Shown: piece after piece, positions 7,757 to 16,722 of the stretch
How positions within the stretch are numbered: position 1 is the stretch's first letter
How the letters are laid out: each line of letters opens with the position of its first letter
NCBI RefSeq assembly: GCF_002813915.1
Contig: NZ_CP019335.1
Span: forward strand, 316,888 to 380,887
DNA from: Tenacibaculum sp. SZ-18
Lineage (GTDB): Bacteria; Bacteroidota; Bacteroidia; Flavobacteriales; Flavobacteriaceae
Direction of reading: 5' to 3'
DNA length: 64,000 nt
Translations under genes and position numbers: made by a program
Notes under the pieces: model-generated
Databases searched by the model: none
The model's input: only the letters and a program-made list of their open reading frames with translations
Told to the model about the DNA's origin: nothing

Positions 7757-10309
7757 TTAGAATTGTCTTCCAATAATAAAATGCGTTTGCCATCCAGATT
7801 TTTCTGTTTCTCCTGGTAAAGGATCAAATCCGTGGGCAAAATCAATACCTAATAATCCGAAAGCTGGCATAAAAATTCTTACACCTAATCCAGCAGATCG
7901 TTTCAATTCAAACGGATTAAAAGTACTAAAATTGTCATAAGCATTACCTGCTTCTAAAAATCCTAGAGTATATATTGACGCAGATGGTTTATCTGTGATT
8001 GAATAACGTAATTCTAACTGGAATTTATTATAGATAGAACCTCCTTCCAACGAGGAAATTCTATTGTTGGCGTAACCTCGTAAACCGACTATTTCTCTTC
8101 CATCTAATTGTCCTTGAGCAATTCCATCTCCTCCAACGAAATATCTTTCAACTGGAGTAAGTCCTAACTCATTATTGTAAGTTCCTAAGTAGCCTAATTC
8201 GAAGTTAGACATCAACACTAGCTTTTTGGCTAAAGAAGTATACCATTTACCTTTTGCAGATAACTTATAGTATTCTAACCAATTGTAGCGATCAGCTAAA
8301 AAGTCTTGACGTTCCTCATCGGTTAGATTATCAGGTTCAGTTAAGTCTTTACCATTCACTAATGAATAAGGGAAAGTTGCTTTTGCTCTCAATGTAAATT
8401 CAGATCCGTAAGTAGGGAAAATTAAACTCGGTCCAGCTGAATTTCTACTGAATGAAACAGTATATGATAAGTTGTTTAAATTACCATTATTTAAGATGGA
8501 ATTAGAATTACCAACTCTATATGGAAAATTATCTAAGGCAATTCTTTGGAAACTTATATTTTGCGCTAAAGTAAAGAAGTCATCTGGCCATTGCAATCTT
8601 TTAGCTAATCCAATTGAGGCTCCTAAAATACCTAAACTTTGGCTTCTATCTACTTGATTTGTTCTAAAGTCAAAACGATACTGATTTGAGAAATAAATAG
8701 AAAATGAAAGTGATTGTGGTTTTTTACCACCTAACCAAGGCTCAGTAAATGATAAACTGTATGTATTGTTAGTTCGACTAGCTTGTAAACGTAAAGATAA
8801 ACTCTGACCATCTCCCATTGGAAGTGGTGTATATGCATCTTTATTAAAAATGTTTCTAATTGAGAAGTTGTTAAACGATAATCCTAACGTACCTATAAAA
8901 GATCCTCCACCAAATCCACCTTGTAATTCAATTTGACTACCTCCTTTTTCTACGACAGAAAATTCAATATCTGCAGTTTTATTCTGATAATCAGGTTTTA
9001 CATCAGGAATTACGTTTGTGTCGAAAAATCCTAACTGTCCAATTTCACGAATAGATCGAATTATATTTTGTCTACTGAATAAATCACCGGGTTTTACTCT
9101 TAATTCTCTATATATAACGTGATCATTGGTCTTATCATTTCCAGCTACAGTTACTTTTCTAATCGTTGCAGGTTCATCTTCTCTAATTCTGATTTCAACT
9201 GTAATAGAGTCGTTTTTAACCTTTGTTTCAACTGCGTTTACTTGTGAAAATAAATAACCGTTATTATGGTATAATGTTTGGATATCTTGTGAGTCTGGTG
9301 TTCCGTCGCCAGAAATTCTTTCTTTTAAGACTTTTCCGTTATAAACATCCCCCTTTTCAATCTTTAAAAATTGGTTTAAGAAATCATCAGTATATTTTTT
9401 ATTACCAACGAAAAGTATATCTCCAAAGCGATATTGCTTACCTTCTTCTATGTCAATTTCTAAGTTAATCGTGTTATCTTCGTTCCATGTCAAACGATTG
9501 TCTAATACACGTGCATCCCTAAAACCTAATTCGCTGTAACGTTCTAAAACATTTTCTAAATCTTCTTTAAAATCATCTTCAATGTATTTCGATGATTTCC
9601 AAAAACGTCCTAAGAATTTTCTCTTAGTGTTCTTCATTAAGCCTCTCAATTTGTTTTGAGATAACGCTTTATTTCCGACGAAATCAATATTTTTAATTTT
9701 AATACGATCTCCTCTGTCAATATGAATATACATGTTAACAGTATTCGTATCGGTCGTATCTCTTTTAGTGTTAAGAGAAACTTTTGTTTTTAAATATCCT
9801 TTATCCGTATATTTTTTCGTGATATAGTTGCGTGTTGTTACAATTAAGTTATCGGTAACTTGTACTCCTTTTTTTAATTCAGTTTCCTTGATTAATTCTC
9901 TGGATTTTGATTTACTAACACCTGTAATGGTCGCTGTGTTCAACTTTGGTAATTCAACTACATCGAATTGTAGATATACTGTATTACCATCGATTTTTGA
10001 AAGATAAACGTCTACAGCACTAAATTGTTTACTTTCATATAACTTTTTGATAGCACTTGTTAATTTATCTCCAGGTAATTTAATAGGTTGTCCTTCAGAT
10101 AATCCTGTGTAAACTTTAACGGTAGATTCTGTGAATTTCTGTAATCCAGTGACTGTAAAACCACCTAAAATATACTCTTTTCCCTTTTCGTAATTAATTT
10201 TACTCGATTCCTTTGGGTTAGGCTGGATAGAATCTTTTGTTGTTTCTTGCGCTATTGAAATTGCCGTTGTAGTGAAGAATAACACTACTAATAAAAATCC
10301 TCTATACAT
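7757..10309 (-). CDS. bamA: Outer membrane protein assembly factor BamA
   Basis: The central BAM subunit, which folds and inserts beta-barrel proteins into the outer membrane. About 850 residues. I start it at the Met that opens MYRGFLLVVLFF, because this gives a clean signal peptide ending SIAQ; an in-frame ATG ten codons earlier (10339) would bury the signal. POTRA domains fill residues about 40-430 and the barrel follows, with the conserved VRGY-like loop seen as GLRGYANN and a terminal F (IIGRQF). The start overlaps the end of uppS by eight bases, suggesting translational coupling. The two ompH chaperone genes follow. Confidence 0.94.
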   Translation of the reverse strand: MYRGFLLVVLFFTTTAISIAQETTKDSIQPNPKESSKINYEKGKEYILGGFTVTGLQKFTESTVKVYTGLSEGQPIKLPGDKLTSAIKKLYESKQFSAVDVYLSKIDGNTVYLQFDVVELPKLNTATITGVSKSKSRELIKETELKKGVQVTDNLIVTTRNYITKKYTDKGYLKTKVSLNTKRDTTDTNTVNMYIHIDRGDRIKIKNIDFVGNKALSQNKLRGLMKNTKRKFLGRFWKSSKYIEDDFKEDLENVLERYSELGFRDARVLDNRLTWNEDNTINLEIDIEEGKQYRFGDILFVGNKKYTDDFLNQFLKIEKGDVYNGKVLKERISGDGTPDSQDIQTLYHNNGYLFSQVNAVETKVKNDSITVEIRIREDEPATIRKVTVAGNDKTNDHVIYRELRVKPGDLFSRQNIIRSIREIGQLGFFDTNVIPDVKPDYQNKTADIEFSVVEKGGSQIELQGGFGGGSFIGTLGLSFNNFSIRNIFNKDAYTPLPMGDGQSLSLRLQASRTNNTYSLSFTEPWLGGKKPQSLSFSIYFSNQYRFDFRTNQVDRSQSLGILGASIGLAKRLQWPDDFFTLAQNISFQRIALDNFPYRVGNSNSILNNGNLNNLSYTVSFSRNSAGPSLIFPTYGSEFTLRAKATFPYSLVNGKDLTEPDNLTDEERQDFLADRYNWLEYYKLSAKGKWYTSLAKKLVLMSNFELGYLGTYNNELGLTPVERYFVGGDGIAQGQLDGREIVGLRGYANNRISSLEGGSIYNKFQLELRYSITDKPSASIYTLGFLEAGNAYDNFSTFNPFELKRSAGLGVRIFMPAFGLLGIDFAHGFDPLPGETEKSGWQTHFIIGRQF

Positions 10310-11054
10310 CTGTACCAATCTGTTCACTTGTCTTTCCAAATCTACGTTCTCTGTTTTGATAGTTTATTACTGCGTCGAAAAGATCATCTTTTCTAAAGTC
10401 TGGCCATAAAACATCTGTAAAGTACAGTTCTGCATAGGCCATTTGCCACAATAAGAAATTGCTGATTCTCTGTTCGCCACTTGTACGAATCATAAGGTCA
10501 ACATCGGGCAAATTAAATGTATATAAATGATTATTTATAATTTTTTCATCAATTTTTTTTGGGTCGATTTCGTTATTAACAACTTTTTTAGATATGTTTT
10601 TGATAGCATTAACAATTTCTTCTCGACTGCCATAACTTAAAGCAAATGTTAGGGTTATGGTACTATTATTTCTTGTTTCGTGTATTACTTCTTGAAGTAC
10701 TCGTTGTGCTTTTTTAGGTAAGTTTTCAATAGCTCCGATACTATTCACTTTAATTCCATTTTTGTGAAAATCTGGAAGTTCTTTTTTAAGCGAGTTAATC
10801 AGTAAACTCATTAAAGCATCTATTTCTAGTTTTGGACGATTCCAGTTTTCAGTTGAAAAAGCGTAAAGTGTTATATATTTGGTTCCTAAATCTGCAGCTC
10901 CTTCCACAGATTGTCTAACCGCATCTAAAGCATTGCGATGTCCAAAAACGCGTTGCATGCCCTTTTTCTTTGCCCATCGTCCATTACCATCCATAATTAT
11001 GGCTATATGATTAGGGACTTTATGTAGGTTTATACTTTGTAGTTTTTCATTCAT
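10302..11054 (-). CDS. uppS: Isoprenyl (undecaprenyl) diphosphate synthase
   Basis: A cis-prenyltransferase that makes the C55 lipid carrier for peptidoglycan and polysaccharides. The 250-residue length is normal. IIMDGNGRWAKK (Asp22) is the diphosphate and Mg-binding motif, and TLYAFSTENWNRP and DLMIRTSGEQRISNF are the other family signatures. It lies three bases after the DUF6089 gene and overlaps bamA, so it belongs to one translationally coupled envelope operon. Confidence 0.96.
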   Translation of the reverse strand: MNEKLQSINLHKVPNHIAIIMDGNGRWAKKKGMQRVFGHRNALDAVRQSVEGAADLGTKYITLYAFSTENWNRPKLEIDALMSLLINSLKKELPDFHKNGIKVNSIGAIENLPKKAQRVLQEVIHETRNNSTITLTFALSYGSREEIVNAIKNISKKVVNNEIDPKKIDEKIINNHLYTFNLPDVDLMIRTSGEQRISNFLLWQMAYAELYFTDVLWPDFRKDDLFDAVINYQNRERRFGKTSEQIGTDV

Positions 11055-11057
11055 AAA

Positions 11058-11729
11058 TCATTCGTTATCAGCGTAGCATGCCGGTCTTCCAAAAGTATAT
11101 ACTAATGAGAATCCCGTAAAAGTATAAAAATCATTACCATTACCTCCAAAATTTAGCGAAGTAATTTTATCCGTAGTATAATCAATATCATCTGTAAAAG
11201 TCAGTCTTACAGCTGATTCAAAAGCAAAAGCTAAATGGTCAGTTATTCTTCCTTTAACCCCGATTCCTATTGGTATTGCTAAAGAAATATCACTTGTAAA
11301 TTGAACATTCCCTCCAACGACAGACTCAGGAGTTTTGTAATTATATGCTGCTACTTGAGCCAGTATATAAGGAGTAAAAGTATGACCCAAAGAACGAACA
11401 TTGTATTCAAAAAAGTTGAATTCTAATCCAGCTGCTAATTCGTGAATTGTATTGTTAAAACTAAAGTTCCTTTGTTCCCTTAATATGTCATCAGATTCAT
11501 TATCATTACCGTTTACAGGAAGTGTATTATAATTCGCTCGAATAGCGATTCTTGGATTAAAATTGTATTTGTAAACTAATCCTCCCGCAAATTTATTTGG
11601 AAAAATATAATTAGTCCTTCCTATATCCCCAATAAAATTAGAGCCCCCTAAGAAAACACCAACCTCATGGATTTGAGAATACGAAACACTTGTTAAAAAT
11701 GTAAATAATATTAATATATACCTCCTCAT
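11058..11729 (-). CDS. DUF6089-family outer-membrane barrel protein
   Basis: A 223-residue protein with a signal peptide (cleaved after SVSYSQ) and a mature sequence of amphipathic beta strands that begins EVGVFLGGSNFIGDIG, typical of the DUF6089 family found next to uppS and bamA in Flavobacteriia. It is predicted to be a small outer-membrane barrel of unknown function. The gene ends three bases before uppS. A -7 box at 11753-11746 just upstream makes it the first gene of the DUF6089-uppS-bamA-ompH transcript. The tail is Cys-containing (PACYADNE). Confidence 0.83.
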   Translation of the reverse strand: MRRYILILFTFLTSVSYSQIHEVGVFLGGSNFIGDIGRTNYIFPNKFAGGLVYKYNFNPRIAIRANYNTLPVNGNDNESDDILREQRNFSFNNTIHELAAGLEFNFFEYNVRSLGHTFTPYILAQVAAYNYKTPESVVGGNVQFTSDISLAIPIGIGVKGRITDHLAFAFESAVRLTFTDDIDYTTDKITSLNFGGNGNDFYTFTGFSLVYTFGRPACYADNE

Positions 11730-11745
11730 TGTTAGAAATAGCGTG

Positions 11746-11753
11746 CAAATATA
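11746..11753 (-). promoter_or_regulatory. -7 box for the DUF6089-uppS-bamA operon
   Basis: The minus strand reads tatatttg, a perfect TAnnTTTG, 17 bp before the ATG. No matching -33 TTG was found. Confidence 0.5.
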
Positions 11754-11838
11754 TGGAATTGAATTTGCTTTAAAAAGTTAATAATCTGTCTTTTTGATTA
11801 ACTTCTTTTTCAGAGAATTATTGTAGTGAAAGTACCTT

Positions 11839-12771
11839 TTAAGAAGAGGCTTGATTTCTTATGTCTTCACCCCACAATAATTTTTTGCGTAATGTTTTTA
11901 AATATGATTGATCTTCTAATTGTATAGTTTTAATGGTAAAAGGTGCTTTTTCAATGTATATTTTGGTCTCTTGTGGAACCGTAGTTATTCTTGAATCTAG
12001 AGAAATTAGAAAATCTTTCTCTCTTGCACTAATCTCTAATTGAATAGTTGTTTCTTCTGGAATTACAATTGGTCTTGCGTTTAAATTATGCGGAGCTATC
12101 GGAGTAATAATTAAACTTGTTGAGTCTGGTAAAATTACAGGTCCATTGCAGCTTAATGAGTAACCTGTTGAACCAGTTGGTGTCGCAATAATTAAACCAT
12201 CTGCCCAATAATTGGTTAAATACTCTTCGTTTAAGTATGTTTTTATACCAATCATGGATGTGGTATTTCTTCGAGCAATAGTTATTTCATTTAAGGCAAA
12301 GTTTACATCAGAGAATGTATTGGTTTCAGGTGTTGTTTTCAATTGGAGTAATGTTCTTTCTTGAACACTAAATTTTCCCTTCATTAAAAGATCAATGGCT
12401 TCTTTTATTTCTTTTTTCTGAACAGTTGCCAAAAAGCCCAATCTACCCGAATTTATTCCTAAAATTGGAATTTTTAAATCTCTGACATAGGTAACTGCTC
12501 GTAATATTGTTCCATCACCACCAACTGAAAATAAAGCATCAAATGAATCTGATAAATCGTCAAAACTAGCAAATACAGGATATTTTTTGTTTAGAAGATC
12601 GTGTTGAGAAAGTAGTTCGTAAAATTCTTTTTCTATAAATACCACGACGTTATACTTTTCTAATGCCTTTATTAAGGCCTTGATTTCTTTCTCGCTCGAT
12701 AAGGAGTAAGATTGCGCGTATATTGCTACTTTTTTCAATCGGTCTTCTATTAAATTTAATTTACATGTCAA
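11839..12771 (-). CDS. nadK: NAD kinase
   Basis: A cytoplasmic enzyme that phosphorylates NAD to NADP. The GGDGT motif (residues about 84-88), the NSGRLGFLAT segment and TPTGSTGYSLS are the three diagnostic motifs, in the right order. The ATG used gives 310 residues and overlaps the upstream CBS gene by 11 bases. The first 11 residues are not typical, and a TTG at codon 12 (before KKVAIYAQ) would give the usual family start, so the true start is uncertain. The overlap suggests coupling with the CBS gene. Confidence 0.93.
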   Translation of the reverse strand: MTCKLNLIEDRLKKVAIYAQSYSLSSEKEIKALIKALEKYNVVVFIEKEFYELLSQHDLLNKKYPVFASFDDLSDSFDALFSVGGDGTILRAVTYVRDLKIPILGINSGRLGFLATVQKKEIKEAIDLLMKGKFSVQERTLLQLKTTPETNTFSDVNFALNEITIARRNTTSMIGIKTYLNEEYLTNYWADGLIIATPTGSTGYSLSCNGPVILPDSTSLIITPIAPHNLNARPIVIPEETTIQLEISAREKDFLISLDSRITTVPQETKIYIEKAPFTIKTIQLEDQSYLKTLRKKLLWGEDIRNQASS

Positions 12772-13420
12772 GATATTTCTTGAAGTAGTTTGCTCTATCC
12801 TTAAGTTCTTCTAAAAACATATCATCTTCTAATTGAGAAATAACGTTATAATCATACCTTCGGAAGGTTTGAATAATCTCATTCATTTCCTCAGAAGAAA
12901 TTTTTAATGTAATTTCAACATTATCTACCGTTTCTCTTGAAACATAGAGCCCCAATAATTTAGCTTTATTGCTTTCTACAATTTGTGCAACTTGACTAAT
13001 GGTAAAATCTGCTTTCGTTTTTGAAACAATTAACGTTATATTATCGTTATGCATAAACGGACTATCAGCGAAAACATCTAGAATATCTCTTAAGTCATAA
13101 TATCCAAGGTATTCTTGTTTTTCATCCAAAACTGGAATGATATTACAGTCGTTTTCCGCAAAAAGAGAAATTAACTCTAGTAAAGAAGATTTTTTATCCG
13201 CATGAAAATGTTGAATCAAATGAATATATTCATGTAAAGCAGTGTCTTTGTTTTCTATGGTTTGGATGTCGTCCTCAGCGAAACATCCTATCAACTTATT
13301 GTCCTTTACAATTGGTATATGTGTAATGGGTAAATGTTCACACAATTGTAATGCACTACTTACAGAATCTTCTGAAGTAAGTGCTTTAATTTCTTTTAAA
13401 ATGTAGTCGTTAATATTCAT
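12761..13420 (-). CDS. CBS-domain protein
   Basis: A 219-residue cytosolic protein with a tandem pair of CBS motifs (residues about 10-130), which usually bind adenine nucleotides, followed by an ACT-like C-terminal region (TLIVSKTKADFTISQVAQIV). It always seems to precede nadK in Flavobacteriia, so an adenylate-sensing role linked to NAD(P) supply is plausible but unproven. Its stop overlaps nadK. A TAnnTTTG box lies only about six bases upstream of the ATG, implying a leaderless or nearly leaderless mRNA. Confidence 0.82.
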   Translation of the reverse strand: MNINDYILKEIKALTSEDSVSSALQLCEHLPITHIPIVKDNKLIGCFAEDDIQTIENKDTALHEYIHLIQHFHADKKSSLLELISLFAENDCNIIPVLDEKQEYLGYYDLRDILDVFADSPFMHNDNITLIVSKTKADFTISQVAQIVESNKAKLLGLYVSRETVDNVEITLKISSEEMNEIIQTFRRYDYNVISQLEDDMFLEELKDRANYFKKYLDM

Positions 13421-13425
13421 AGATA

Positions 13426-13433
13426 CAAACGTA
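13426..13433 (-). promoter_or_regulatory. -7 box of the CBS-nadK transcript
   Basis: The minus strand reads tacgtttg (TAnnTTTG) about six bases upstream of the ATG at 13420. The expected transcription start falls on or next to the start codon. Confidence 0.45.
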
Positions 13434-13476
13434 AATATTCATTGATACGAATATAGTTTAAAAACTTTTAATAGGT

Positions 13477-13484
13477 TATTTTTG
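13477..13484 (+). promoter_or_regulatory. -7 box of pdxJ
   Basis: tatttttg fits TAnnTTTG and lies 18 bp before the pdxJ ATG, divergent from the CBS promoter in the same 82-bp gap. Confidence 0.5.
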
Positions 13485-13502
13485 TATTCTTAAAATACAG
13501 AG

Positions 13503-14216
13503 ATGACAAAATTAAGTGTTAACGTTAATAAAATAGCTACCTTAAGAAATTCAAGAGGAGGTAATGTGCCGAATTTATTAAAGGTAGCGTCAGATATTCA
13601 AAGTTTTGGAGCTAATGGAATTACAATTCATCCAAGACCAGACGAGCGTCATATTCGTTATCAAGATGCTTATGATTTAAAACCAATTGTTTTTACAGAG
13701 TATAATATAGAAGGTAATCCTATTAAAAAGTTTACAGACTTGGTTCTAGAGATAAAACCAACTCAAGTGACTTTAGTTCCTGATGGAGAAGATGTACTTA
13801 CCTCAAACGCTGGTTGGGATACTGTTAAGCATCAGTCATACTTGCAAGAAATAGTTGCTGAATTTAAAAATGCAGGTATAAGAACTTCAATTTTTATAGA
13901 AACAGATTTAAGATTAATTGAAGCTGCAGCAAAAACAGGTGTGGATAGAATTGAGTTGTATACGGAAGATTTTGCAAAGGAGTTTGAAAGAGGGAATAAA
14001 GATGCTGTAAATCCTTACACTCAAGCTGCTGTTTTGGCAAATGAATTAGGTTTAGGTATAAACGCAGGACATGATTTAAATCTAGAGAATATTGAATTCT
14101 TTAAAAATAACATTCCAAATTTAGCAGAAGTATCTATAGGTCACGCGTTAATTTCTGAAAGTATTTATCTTGGGTTGGAGAATGTGGTAAATATGTATTT
14201 AGATCGATTGAAATAG
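13503..14216 (+). CDS. pdxJ: Pyridoxine 5'-phosphate synthase
   Basis: Condenses 1-deoxy-xylulose 5-phosphate with 3-amino-1-hydroxyacetone phosphate to give pyridoxine 5'-phosphate, the last ring-forming step of DXP-dependent vitamin B6 synthesis. 237 residues, the usual length. The phosphate and substrate motif [14 protein letters not shown], the VTLVPDG strand, [10 protein letters not shown] and a C-terminal [11 protein letters not shown] segment all match the TIM-barrel family. The downstream hydrolase starts two bases after the stop, so the two are co-transcribed. Confidence 0.95.
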   Translation: MTKLSVNVNKIATLRNSRGGNVPNLLKVASDIQSFGANGITIHPRPDERHIRYQDAYDLKPIVFTEYNIEGNPIKKFTDLVLEIKPTQVTLVPDGEDVLTSNAGWDTVKHQSYLQEIVAEFKNAGIRTSIFIETDLRLIEAAAKTGVDRIELYTEDFAKEFERGNKDAVNPYTQAAVLANELGLGINAGHDLNLENIEFFKNNIPNLAEVSIGHALISESIYLGLENVVNMYLDRLK

Positions 14217-14218
14217 TC

Positions 14219-14989
14219 ATGGAGAATATCTTACATTCTAAAGTGGTTGGCGAAGGAAAACCATTTTTAATTCTACATGGTTTTTTCGGAATGGGAGACA
14301 ATTGGAAAAGTTTGGCAAATAAATTTTCAGAGGAGAATTTACAAGTACACTTAGTTGATCAGAGAAACCACGGAAGGAGTTTTCATTCGGATGAATTTAA
14401 TTATGATGTATTGGTTGAAGATTTAAAGAATTATATCGACTATCATAAATTAGAAAAGGTAATTTTATTAGGTCATTCAATGGGAGGAAAGACCGCAATG
14501 TTATTTGCTACAAGATATCCTGAGTTAATTGAGAAGTTATTAGTTGCGGATATAGCTCCAAAGGAATATCCACCGCATCATCAAGATATAATTAGAGCTT
14601 TAAACTCTATTGATTTTGCAATTCATAACTCACGTAAACTAATTGATGAAAAATTGTCGGAGCTAATTCCTGAAATCGGTGTTCGACAGTTTATTCTAAA
14701 AAACACCTATTGGGTTGAGAAAGGTCAACTAGGCTTTCGTTTTAATTTAGAATCGTTAACTGAGAATTATAATGAAGTAATTGTAGGTTTACCAACAGGT
14801 GCAACCTTTGAAGGTGAAGTTCTATTTTTAAGAGGAGGGAAGTCACAGTACATTCTAGATCAAGATGCTCCTTTGTTAAGCGCACATTTTTCAGATTATA
14901 AGCTTGTTACTGTGCCCAATGCCGGACATTGGCTACATGCAGAAAATCCGAAAGATTTTTATAAATTGGTGATGAACTTTATACAATAA
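14219..14989 (+). CDS. Alpha/beta-fold hydrolase (YbfF-like esterase)
   Basis: A 256-residue cytosolic alpha/beta hydrolase. The oxyanion strand LILHGFFG, the DQRNHGRS motif, the nucleophile elbow GHSMGGK (Ser87) and the catalytic His237 in NAGHWLH give a complete triad arrangement, closest to the YbfF/ABHD11 esterase group. The substrate is unknown. It sits two bases after pdxJ, a pairing common in Flavobacteriia, without evidence that it acts in B6 synthesis. A bidirectional terminator follows at once. Confidence 0.86.
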   Translation: MENILHSKVVGEGKPFLILHGFFGMGDNWKSLANKFSEENLQVHLVDQRNHGRSFHSDEFNYDVLVEDLKNYIDYHKLEKVILLGHSMGGKTAMLFATRYPELIEKLLVADIAPKEYPPHHQDIIRALNSIDFAIHNSRKLIDEKLSELIPEIGVRQFILKNTYWVEKGQLGFRFNLESLTENYNEVIVGLPTGATFEGEVLFLRGGKSQYILDQDAPLLSAHFSDYKLVTVPNAGHWLHAENPKDFYKLVMNFIQ

Positions 14990-15022
14990 AAAGCATCTTG
15001 AAAAATAACAAGATGCTTTTAT
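14989..15022 (+). terminator. Bidirectional terminator between convergent genes
   Basis: A perfect 12-bp stem aaaagcatcttg/caagatgctttt with an 8-base loop and T-runs on both strands. It serves the hydrolase (plus) and the charged periplasmic protein (minus). Confidence 0.9.
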
Positions 15023-15043
15023 ATTCAAGGAATTTTCAAAAAT

Positions 15044-15724
15044 CTATCCCCTTCTGTCTTCTCTTCTTTCTATTCGATCTTCGATCATTTCCTTTTTATC
15101 TTCAACGATTTCTGTCTTTGTTTCGGCGATATCTGCTGCCATAGTTTGAGCAAATTCTTGAAGTAGTTTAGAGTTTGTAATTAATTGATGTTTTCCAGGC
15201 GCTCTTTTTGCTAAGAAATTATATTTTTTAATTGCTTTCATAATTTCTTTTTGACGGTCAGTTCTTTTAATTTGTCTTGTTAAGTCTCTTCTGTCATCTT
15301 TTTTGTCCCTTCGGTCATCTCGTTTGTCGCGAACATCATCTCTGTAAGCTCTTCTTCTACTGTTCGTGTGATTGGAAGCTTCTCTCTGTGAACGACCCAA
15401 CTCTCTTCGACTTTGTTGTAATTCCTTTTGATCTTGTCTGATTTTACGTTTACTTTCTTTGATTTCACGTTTCATATCAGATAAAATTTCAGCTTTTAGT
15501 GATTTCACAAGTTTATTATCATGTTCAATAAACGCTTCCTCAAATGCATTAATCTTGGTTTTAAAACTTTTGAGTTGTGCAATGTCTTTTTTCAACTGTT
15601 TTTGATTCAAGAGCATTGCTTTGTTGTTATCAATTGCTTCTTTAGTATTACCTAAATTTTGGGCGCTTAAAGAGCTAGTTGCTGCAACTAAAACTCCTGC
15701 TAAAATGGATTTAATTACTCTCAT
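15044..15724 (-). CDS. Secreted, highly charged coiled-coil protein
   Basis: 226 residues with a signal peptide cleaved after SSLSAQ. Residues about 30-115 are predicted to be a long alpha-helical coiled coil rich in K, E and Q. Residues about 120-150 are built of R, D and K repeats (RDDVRDKRDDRRDKKDDRRD). The C-terminus repeats the same theme (EDRIERREDRRG). No known domain is recognised. A periplasmic location follows from the signal peptide. The very dense salt-bridge pattern resembles single alpha-helix (SAH) segments, which act as rigid spacers, but this is inference. It stands alone between a terminator and terC. Confidence 0.65.
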   Translation of the reverse strand: MRVIKSILAGVLVAATSSLSAQNLGNTKEAIDNNKAMLLNQKQLKKDIAQLKSFKTKINAFEEAFIEHDNKLVKSLKAEILSDMKREIKESKRKIRQDQKELQQSRRELGRSQREASNHTNSRRRAYRDDVRDKRDDRRDKKDDRRDLTRQIKRTDRQKEIMKAIKKYNFLAKRAPGKHQLITNSKLLQEFAQTMAADIAETKTEIVEDKKEMIEDRIERREDRRG

Positions 15725-15786
15725 AATCTAACTTGTTTTTTAATAAGACAATAAAAATGTAAAATGGTTTAATTAAATAAATAAAG

Positions 15787-15816
15787 AAGCCAGTATAATT
15801 ATATACTGGCCTTTTA
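15787..15816 (-). terminator. terC terminator
   Basis: A gccagtata/tatactggc stem with a four-base loop, 18 bp past the terC stop. T-rich flanks are present on both strands. Confidence 0.75.
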
Positions 15817-15833
15817 TTATTTTTTTCACGAAA

Positions 15834-16637
15834 CTAGTTTTCACTATTCTGTTCAGCGAATATTTTCTTTTGATAACGTCCTTGAACAATGTCAGTAATT
15901 ACTAAAATCACAATTACAAAGTAGAAAGTTGTTTTACTCATTGGTTCAATTGGGTTTCCAAATAATTTAATATGGGCTAAGTGGCCACCTTCTGTTACTA
16001 ACATAATTCCAACTACGAGTAATATGAATAGTCCTAGTACCTCATACATTCTGTTTTTAGCCAAGAAAATTGAAATTTTATCAGCTAAGAAAAGCATTAA
16101 AAGTCCACTTATTACGATAGCAATAGCCATAACAATAAAAGCAGTCGTTGAATTTTCAATTTCACTAGTCAAACCAATGGCTGCTAAAATAGAATCGAAA
16201 GAGAATACTAAATTCATAATAACAATACTTACAATGGCAGCATTTGCTGATTTAGTTCTTTTTCCGTCACCTTCCACATTATGATCTAAGTCTTTTATAG
16301 AAATCATATGCCAAATTTCTTTAATTGCAGTGTAAATAATGAATCCACCTCCAGCTAATACAATTAAACTATGACCGTTGAAAGCAAATTTCACAACATT
16401 ATCAATTCCTCCTGATAGGAATGCAAAAGGCTCTTGAAAGAAATCAATAATAGAAACCAAAACAAAAAGTAAAACAATACGTAATCCAATGGCGATTAAA
16501 ATTCCTGTTTTACGAACGCGTTTACGCTCTTTTTCTGGTGCTTTTTTAGATTCTAAAGAAATGTATAATAAATTATCGAATCCTAATACAGCTTGAAGCA
16601 TTACAAGCATTAATAGAGTAAAAATGATTCCAACCAT
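15834..16637 (-). CDS. TerC-family integral membrane protein
   Basis: 267 residues with about seven membrane spans. The acidic membrane motifs GFDNLLYISL (residue about 20) and FSFDSILAAIGL (residue about 145) are the TerC hallmarks thought to bind divalent cations. The family is linked to tellurite resistance, and its manganese-export members load or protect secreted metalloproteins. No tellurite operon surrounds it, so a housekeeping Mn/Ca role at the membrane is more likely. It is monocistronic. Confidence 0.88.
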   Translation of the reverse strand: MVGIIFTLLMLVMLQAVLGFDNLLYISLESKKAPEKERKRVRKTGILIAIGLRIVLLFVLVSIIDFFQEPFAFLSGGIDNVVKFAFNGHSLIVLAGGGFIIYTAIKEIWHMISIKDLDHNVEGDGKRTKSANAAIVSIVIMNLVFSFDSILAAIGLTSEIENSTTAFIVMAIAIVISGLLMLFLADKISIFLAKNRMYEVLGLFILLVVGIMLVTEGGHLAHIKLFGNPIEPMSKTTFYFVIVILVITDIVQGRYQKKIFAEQNSEN

Positions 16638-16722
16638 TTGTGAAAGTGTTTAATTTTTTTGCGCTAATTTATAGGAAATAATACAAAGTTTCAAAGTGGA
16701 GTTATATTCTGTTTCGAAATCA

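Noticed and set aside
15280..15468. 62-codon minus ORF inside the charged periplasmic gene
   Set aside because: It is an off-frame reading of the repetitive R/D/K codons and has no signals of its own.
15834..16637. TerC as a tellurite-resistance island
   Set aside because: No other ter genes are present; single TerC genes are ordinary in this group.
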